Source: Mesorhizobium sp. J428
GTDB taxonomy: Bacteria > Pseudomonadota > Alphaproteobacteria > Rhizobiales > Rhizobiaceae
Assembly: GCF_024699925.1 (NCBI RefSeq)
Contig: NZ_JAJOMX010000001.1
Location: 3,448,001 to 3,512,000, forward strand
Length of the DNA: 64,000 nt
Reading direction: 5' to 3'
A model generated the notes under the pieces. It saw only the letters and a list, made by a program, of their open reading frames with translations, searched no databases and was not told where the DNA came from. Positions 58,918 to 64,000 of the stretch are shown one piece after another. A program made the translations under genes and the position numbers. Numbering within the stretch: position 1 is the stretch's first letter; each line of letters opens with the position of its first letter.

Positions 58918-59688
58918 CTAGCCGTTCGCATCCAGCCTGTCGGCGAGCGTGCCGGGCGCCGCGAACCCCGCCTCGCGGATGACCGAAGCCATGATCCGCG
59001 CGATTTCCGGCCTGCGCTCGAGGCACCGGGAGACCGGCCCGGCCGCAACGATCGAGAGGCGCTTTGCATCGAAGGCGATCGGCAGCGAGACGCCGGCGAG
59101 GTCGGGAATGTATTCGGAATTGCTCTGGTGGTAGCCGCGATCGGCAAAGGCGCGCAGTTCGGCCTCGATCCGCTCGATCCCCATCGGCGTGGTATCGGAA
59201 TACTTCTCGAAGACCAGCTTGCGGTAGAGCTGCTCGCGCTCCTTCGGCTTCATCTGCGCCAGGATCGCCCGGCCGGCCGAACTGGCATGGATCGGAACCC
59301 GCGTCCCCACCTCCGCGAAATAGCGGATCGGCTGCTGTGATTCCCGCACGTAGAGGAACACCACGGAAAGGCCGGACGCGCAGCCGATCGCCGTCGTCTC
59401 GCCGGTACGGGCCGAGATCTTGTCGACCAGGTCCAGCAGTGCGCCCGGAAGCGGGTCCTTCTCGCCGATCACCTGCACGACCGTCTGCCAGCGCGGGCTT
59501 GGGAAATAGCCGCCGCGCAGCCGGGGTTCGTAGAAATAGCCCTTCTCCACCAGCGTGCCGACGAGGTTGAACGTGCTGGAGCGCGGCCAGTTGAGACCGT
59601 CGGCGATCTCGGCGAGCGTCGCGGGCTCGCCGTGCTTGGCGAAGAATTCCAGTAGCTCGACCACATTGGCCGCCTGCCTGACATGCAT
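58918..59688 (-). CDS. IclR-family transcriptional regulator
   Basis: The 256-residue protein has a winged HTH at the N-terminus (AANVVELLEFFAKHGEPATLAEIADGLNWPRSSTFNLVGTLVEKGYF) and the IclR effector-binding domain (TGETTAIGCASGLSVVFLYVRES, then PIHASSAGRAILAQM). I prefer ATG 59688 because GGGGGAGAG precedes it; the frame is open to a TTG at 59757. It is divergent from the aldehyde dehydrogenase operon, which it probably controls in response to the catabolic substrate. Confidence 0.9.
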   Translation of the reverse strand: MHVRQAANVVELLEFFAKHGEPATLAEIADGLNWPRSSTFNLVGTLVEKGYFYEPRLRGGYFPSPRWQTVVQVIGEKDPLPGALLDLVDKISARTGETTAIGCASGLSVVFLYVRESQQPIRYFAEVGTRVPIHASSAGRAILAQMKPKEREQLYRKLVFEKYSDTTPMGIERIEAELRAFADRGYHQSNSEYIPDLAGVSLPIAFDAKRLSIVAAGPVSRCLERRPEIARIMASVIREAGFAAPGTLADRLDANG

Positions 59689-59894
59689 GGGCACTCTCCC
59701 CCGTCTCGGCGCGGCCGCACGGCCTGCCATTGGCGCATGGGTTTGGCTATAATTCAACCAGATGAATCCGGCAAGTCAGACTTATGGACGCCATGCCTTC
59801 CCGAGTTCAGAACCAGGCCGTGTTTAACGTAATGTAATCATTATAGAATCCTCGAAAATGAGAAACCAGACGGAAAAACAGCATCGAAGCGCGA

Positions 59895-59923
59895 TTGACA
59901 TAATTCCTGATAGTGATCTACGA
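59895..59923 (+). promoter_or_regulatory. Probable promoter of the aldehyde dehydrogenase operon
   Basis: TTGACA, a 17-base spacer and CTACGA lie 33 bases before the GTG start. The -35 is perfect; the -10 is weak, as is usual for an activated or regulated promoter. Confidence 0.55.
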
Positions 59924-59955
59924 ATTCACAAATAGGCATTTGCCGGGAGGATCAC

Positions 59956-61482
59956 GTGAACGCAGACGGCGCATTGCTTCATCCCGGCAGCGGCCCGCGC
60001 GAAACGCTCGCGCGCTACGAGAAGCTGTTCATCGGCGGCGAATGGGTCGCGCCGGAGGACGGCGGGCTGCTGGAAAGCATCGACCCCTCGACAGGCCGCC
60101 CCTGGGCGATAGTGGCCTATGGCGGCAAGAAGGACATCGACCGCGCCGTGGCAGCGGCCCGCGCCGCCTTCGAGGGGCCATGGGGCCGCATGCCCGGCCA
60201 TGAGCGCGCCGCGCTGATGCGGCGCTTCGCCGACCTCTACCAGACGCACGCGCCGGAACTCGCGATCGTCGAGTCCCGCGACAATGGCCGGGCGCTGCGC
60301 GAGTCGCGCGTCGACGTCGGCGGCCATCACAATTCCTATCACTGGTTCGCTTCGCTGTGCGACAAGCAGGGCGGCCGGACCATCCCGCTGGACGACAGCG
60401 TACATGCCTTCACCACGCGCGTGCCGCTCGGCGTCGTGGGTGCGATCACGCCGTGGAACGTGCCGTTGATGGCGGCATGCTGGAAACTCGGCCCGGCGCT
60501 CGCCGCAGGCTGCACGGTCGTGCTCAAGCCGGCCGAGCTGACGCCGGTCAGTTCGCTGGAGCTGGCGCGCCTGTTCGAGGAGGCCGGCTTCCCGGCGGGC
60601 GTCGTCAACGTCGTGCCGGGCTACGGCCGCGACGGCGCGGGCGACCATCTGGTCACACATCCCGGCGTCGACAAGATCACCTTCACCGGCGAGGGCGCCA
60701 CGGCGCGCGAAATCCTCAAGCGCGGCGCGGACACGCTGAAGCGCTTCACCTTCGAGCTCGGCGGCAAGGCGCCGCACATCCTCTTTGCCGACGCCGACCT
60801 CGACCAGGCACTCAATGCCGCGACGGGCTCTGCCTGGGCGCTGTGCGGACAAAGCTGCGCGCTGGGCTCGCGCGTGCTCGTCGAGCGTCCCGTCTACGAC
60901 CGGGTCGTGGAGGAGTTCGCTCGCCGCGCCGCCAGGGTGCGCGTCGGCAGGCCGCTCGACGACGCGACCCATATGGGGCCGCAGGCGAGCCGGCAGCAGC
61001 TCGACAAGACGCTCTCCTATATCGGCTACGGCCGCGACGAAGGCGCGAGGCTGGTTTCCGGCGGCGGCCGCATCGCCCGCGACGGTCTTAAGGACGGCTA
61101 TTTCGTCGAGCCGACGGTCTTCGCCGATGTCGCCAACGACATGCGCATCGCCCGCGAGGAGATCTTCGGTCCGGTCGCGGCACTCATCCCCTTCGACGGC
61201 GAGGACGAGGCGGTCGCGCTGGCCAACGACACCAGCTACGGGCTGACCGCCGGCCTGTGGACCCGCGATGTCGGCCGCGCGCATCGCGCTGCCGCCAAGA
61301 TCCGCGCCGGCGTCGTCTGGGTGAATACCTATCGCTACCTGCGCTGGAGCATCCCCTATGGCGGATTCAGGGCCAGCGGCTGGGGGCGCGAGAACGGCAT
61401 CGAGGCGCTCGACCCCTATCTGGACACGCGCGCGACCGTCATCAGCACGACGGGCCAGTTTCCGGACGCCTACGCGCAGTGA
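59956..61482 (+). CDS. Aldehyde dehydrogenase
   Basis: The 508-residue ALDH has VGAITPWNVPLMAACWKLGPALAAGCTVVLKPAE, FTGEGATARE, FELGGKAPHI and the catalytic Cys in LCGQSCALGSRV. It resembles catabolic semialdehyde/aldehyde dehydrogenases. The GTG start at 59956 follows GGGAGG. It is the first gene of a unit with an SDR and a family-5 binding protein, divergent from IclR. Confidence 0.92.
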   Translation: MNADGALLHPGSGPRETLARYEKLFIGGEWVAPEDGGLLESIDPSTGRPWAIVAYGGKKDIDRAVAAARAAFEGPWGRMPGHERAALMRRFADLYQTHAPELAIVESRDNGRALRESRVDVGGHHNSYHWFASLCDKQGGRTIPLDDSVHAFTTRVPLGVVGAITPWNVPLMAACWKLGPALAAGCTVVLKPAELTPVSSLELARLFEEAGFPAGVVNVVPGYGRDGAGDHLVTHPGVDKITFTGEGATAREILKRGADTLKRFTFELGGKAPHILFADADLDQALNAATGSAWALCGQSCALGSRVLVERPVYDRVVEEFARRAARVRVGRPLDDATHMGPQASRQQLDKTLSYIGYGRDEGARLVSGGGRIARDGLKDGYFVEPTVFADVANDMRIAREEIFGPVAALIPFDGEDEAVALANDTSYGLTAGLWTRDVGRAHRAAAKIRAGVVWVNTYRYLRWSIPYGGFRASGWGRENGIEALDPYLDTRATVISTTGQFPDAYAQ

Positions 61483-61507
61483 TGCCGAAAGGACAGCAGG
61501 GAGGAGA

Positions 61508-62287
61508 ATGAGAAACATGCGTCTGGCCAACAAGCTCGCAATCATCACCGCGGCTGCATCCGGCATGGGCCGGGCCGGCGTCGAGCTCTTCCTCCGCGAA
61601 GGCGCCTCCGTCTGCGCCGTCGACATCAATCCCGATGCGCTCGCGGCGCTGCAGGCCGAGCTCGATCCCTCGGGCGGGCGCCTCCATACCGTGCAGGCGG
61701 ACCTGTCGCAGGCGCAGGGCGCGCGCGACAGCATCCATGCGGCGGCGGCGAAGCTGGGCGGCGTCGATATCCTCTGGGCCCATGCCGGCATTCCCGGCCC
61801 CGGCGGCATCGAGGGGCTCGACGTCGCGGAGTACCAGCAGGCCTTCGCGCTCAACGTCCAGTCCGCCACGCTGGGCGCCGGCGAGGTGATCTCTCACATG
61901 CGCAAGCGCGGCGGCGGATCGATCATCTTCACCGCGTCGGTGTCCGGCATGGTCGGCTCGATGTGGTCGCCCGTCTATTCGAGCTGCAAGTTCGCGGTGG
62001 TCGGCCTGACCAAGTCGCTGGCGCAGACCTTCGCGCCCGACAAGGTGCGGGTCAACGTCGTCTGCCCAGGCCTCGCCGAGACGCCGATGAAGATCGGCTT
62101 CACCGGCCGCGGCGTCTCCGCGGAGGCCGCGAAGGCGGCGGAGGACAGATATGTTTCCGGCGTGCCGCTCGGGCGCCTGGTGCGGGCCGACGAGGTCGCG
62201 CACGCCGTGCTCTGGCTCGCCTCCGACGATGCCGGTTTCGTCACCGGCATCGAGTTACCGATCGATGGAGGGTTCACCTGCAAGTAG
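61508..62287 (+). CDS. SDR-family oxidoreductase
   Basis: The 259-residue SDR has TAAASGMGRAGVELFLREG for cofactor binding, a complete active site (Ser in FTASVSG, then YSSCK), and the C-terminal FVTGIELPIDGGFTCK. AGGGAGGAG precedes ATG 61508. It lies 25 bases after the aldehyde dehydrogenase, so it probably produces or uses a carbonyl in the same pathway. Confidence 0.9.
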   Translation: MRNMRLANKLAIITAAASGMGRAGVELFLREGASVCAVDINPDALAALQAELDPSGGRLHTVQADLSQAQGARDSIHAAAAKLGGVDILWAHAGIPGPGGIEGLDVAEYQQAFALNVQSATLGAGEVISHMRKRGGGSIIFTASVSGMVGSMWSPVYSSCKFAVVGLTKSLAQTFAPDKVRVNVVCPGLAETPMKIGFTGRGVSAEAAKAAEDRYVSGVPLGRLVRADEVAHAVLWLASDDAGFVTGIELPIDGGFTCK

Positions 62288-62431
62288 CCGCCGGGAAGGC
62301 GGTGCAGTCAAAGCGGCGTTGAGCCGCCTTCGGCGAGAGGGCGGACTGCGGCGACGGACAGACGGATCGACAAAGCTGTCGCAAGAACAGCGAACTTTTC
62401 CAGTGAGTTGCGAAAAGAGACAGAAAGGGGA

Positions 62432-64000
62432 ATGACCATGATTACTCGCCGTTCCTTGCTCGCCAGCGCCGCGGCGCTGGCGGTCGCGCCGGGCTTCGTC
62501 AGGCTGGCAGCCGCCGCGACGCCGAAGAACATCGTCGTCATGGCGAAGTCCATCGGCGACGTCGTCAACGGCTTCGACCCGGCCGAGGCCTATGTCGGCA
62601 CCGACTACGAGATCACCAGCAATGTCTACCGCATGCTGGTCACGCTCGATCCGGCCGATTCAACCAAATATGTCGGCGATCTCGCCGAGAGCTGGGAAAT
62701 CTCGCCCGACGGCATGACGATCACCTTCAAGCTCAAGCCGGGCGTCCTCTTCGAGAGCGGCAAGCCGGTCACCGCCGAGGACGTGGTGTTCAGCCTGCGC
62801 CGCCTGATGCAGCTCAACAAGTATCCCGCCGCCGATTTCGCGCAGCTTGGCTGGACGCTCGACGCCATGGACACGATCGTCCAGGCGGCCGACGAGCGGA
62901 CCGTGGTGCACAAGCTTCCCGAGGTCAGGGCGCACGGCACCGTGCTCAACACGCTCGCCTCGCCGCGCGGCTGCGTGGTCGAGAAGGCGACGGTCCTCGC
63001 AAACGAGAAGAACGGCGACCTCGGCAACGAATGGCTGAAGACGCATTCGGCTGGCGCTGGCTCCTACCGCCTGGTCGAGTGGAAGGCGAGCGAGCGGATC
63101 ATCCTCGAGGCCAATCCAAACGCGGAAGTGCTGCCCGCCGTGCCGCGCCTCGTCATCCGCCACGTCGCGGAGCCCGCGACCCAGCTCCTGCTTCTCCAGA
63201 AGGGCGACATCGACATCGCCCGCGACCTTGGCTCCGACCAGATCCAGACCGCGCGGAGCAATCCGGACCTCGTCGAACTCAGCGGCGACACCACCGCGCA
63301 GATGAACCTGTGCATGAACATGGCATTCGAGCCATTCAAGAACCCGAAGGTGCTCGAAGCGATCAAATGGGCGGTGGACTGCGAGGCGATCGCCAAGAAC
63401 ATCACCCCCGGGATCTGGGACGTCTGGCAGGCCTCCTTCCTGCCGAGAAACGTACGCGGCGCGGTGCCGAGCACGTTCCACAAGGACACGGCGAAAGCGA
63501 AGGCATTGCTGGCCGAAGCCGGGTATCCCGACGGCTTCGCGGTGACGCTCGACCATTTCTCGTCATGGCCTTGGTCTGATGTCGCCCAGGCGATCCAGGC
63601 GGACCTGGCCCAGATCGGCGTCAAGGCCGAGCTGATCGCGGCCGAGACCGGCCAGGTCATCACCAAATACCGCGCGCGCCAGCACGAGCTCGTCTTGATC
63701 TACTGGGCGACCAATCTCTACGATCCGGACTACAATGCGCGCGCCTTCTGCATCAACACGGATGATTCCGACGACAGCAAGCTGAAGTCGCAGGCCTGGA
63801 GAAACCACTTCGTCGATGCCGACCTGTCCGAAAGGGCGGATGCGGCCGGCAAGGAGTTCGACCAGGCGAAACGCGACGAGATGTACGACAGCCTGCAGCG
63901 CGACTTCATGGCCCGCGCGCCAGTGTCCTGGCTGCTCCAGAAGAGGGACATCGTGATGCATCGGAAGGAAGCTCCCGGTCTTCATCTCGGTGGTCTCGCC
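62432..64000 (+). CDS. Family 5 (peptide/nickel-type) ABC substrate-binding protein, 3' end missing
   Basis: The frame is open to the window end, giving 523 residues so far. It starts MTMITRRSLLASAAALAVAPG, with a twin-arginine-like leader, then the SBP_bac_5 body (YRMLVTLDPADSTKYVGDLAESWEISPDGMTITFKLKPGVLFESGKPVTAEDVVFSLRRLM). It binds oligopeptides or other solutes in the periplasm. AAAGGGGA precedes ATG 62432. As the third gene of the IclR-linked unit it probably imports the substrate or a related compound; permease and ATPase genes should follow outside. Confidence 0.92.
   Translation, partial: MTMITRRSLLASAAALAVAPGFVRLAAAATPKNIVVMAKSIGDVVNGFDPAEAYVGTDYEITSNVYRMLVTLDPADSTKYVGDLAESWEISPDGMTITFKLKPGVLFESGKPVTAEDVVFSLRRLMQLNKYPAADFAQLGWTLDAMDTIVQAADERTVVHKLPEVRAHGTVLNTLASPRGCVVEKATVLANEKNGDLGNEWLKTHSAGAGSYRLVEWKASERIILEANPNAEVLPAVPRLVIRHVAEPATQLLLLQKGDIDIARDLGSDQIQTARSNPDLVELSGDTTAQMNLCMNMAFEPFKNPKVLEAIKWAVDCEAIAKNITPGIWDVWQASFLPRNVRGAVPSTFHKDTAKAKALLAEAGYPDGFAVTLDHFSSWPWSDVAQAIQADLAQIGVKAELIAAETGQVITKYRARQHELVLIYWATNLYDPDYNARAFCINTDDSDDSKLKSQAWRNHFVDADLSERADAAGKEFDQAKRDEMYDSLQRDFMARAPVSWLLQKRDIVMHRKEAPGLHLGGLA

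Noticed and set aside
59752..59767. ATTCA-N6-TGAAT as an IclR operator
   Set aside because: The arms are only five bases long and such repeats are expected by chance; no second copy is present in the divergent region.
62432..62445. ATGACCATGATTAC, identical to the start of lacZ-alpha in cloning vectors
   Set aside because: The match ends after 14 bases, the sequence continues as a normal substrate-binding protein leader, and no other vector sequence is seen.

Overview
The window looks like chromosome from an alphaproteobacterium of the Hyphomicrobiales (Rhizobiales), most like the Phyllobacteriaceae (Mesorhizobium/Aminobacter type). The support is very high GC, the zwf-pgl-edd order, an Irr-type iron box, a phasin gene with TGC/GCA operators, a ScfR-type regulator divergent from isocitrate lyase, DUF982, DUF1513, DUF2778 and DUF2188 genes, and a tRNA-His that lacks the encoded G-1. 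I see no phage, plasmid, transposase or CRISPR signature. It reads as ordinary chromosome with a polysaccharide locus and several catabolic and transport blocks.

Layout. 1-1828: end of an imelysin-type gene and a DUF1513 gene broken by one extra base. 1833-2645: proC. 2717-13155: polysaccharide assembly locus (ExoQ-like polymerase/ligase, GT2, acyltransferase, GT4, WecG-type GT, DUF6492 protein, flippase, kinase-less Wzc/GumC-like co-polymerase). 13248-17395: folD, a GlxA-type regulator, an AT-richer nitrilase-family gene, an SDR without the usual YxxxK, and DUF982. 17396-21397: Entner-Doudoroff operon zwf-pgl-edd. 21590-23814: aldehyde dehydrogenase and SDR. 23822-27696: DUF2188, a CobW GTPase behind a Zur-like box, a KAS III-like enzyme, a hexapeptide acetyltransferase and a CAP-domain lipoprotein. 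27905-28631: two related small secreted proteins, each with its own terminator. 28683-31510: polyamine catabolism (PuuB-like and PuuA-like). 31600-33666: membrane WD40 protein and a degenerate receiver. 33856-37171: a small protein, aceA and the divergent ScfR-like regulator. 37190-39866: MDR reductase (frameshifted near its start), ferric-reductase-like membrane protein, DMT exporter. 40018-44114: polyamine ABC transporter. 44111-48368: DUF6460-like protein, AsmA, acetoacetyl-CoA synthetase. 48415-48599: a candidate structured RNA with a strong terminator. 48651-51456: iron transporter genes behind an ICE box. 51653-55537: large PAS histidine kinase of the PleC/DivJ/PdhS type. 55751-56197: phasin. 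56426-56502: tRNA-His. 56816-58084: DUF2778 protein. 58094-64000: an IclR-associated catabolic locus (alpha/beta hydrolase, IclR, aldehyde dehydrogenase, SDR and a family-5 substrate-binding protein cut by the window end).

Several blocks work together. aceA with its ScfR-like regulator, acetoacetyl-CoA synthetase and phasin all touch C2/C4-acyl and polyhydroxybutyrate metabolism. PuuA/PuuB and the Pot transporter both serve polyamines, although they lie about 8.5 kb apart. Iron and zinc control are both visible as palindromic operators. The least explained items are the structured RNA at 48415-48599, the tandem secreted proteins, the degenerate receiver/WD40 pair, and the polysaccharide co-polymerase with a tyrosine-rich tail but no kinase. 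Two genes carry apparent single-base insertions, so either the assembly has indels or these genes are decaying. All motif and family calls were made by eye; no searches were run.
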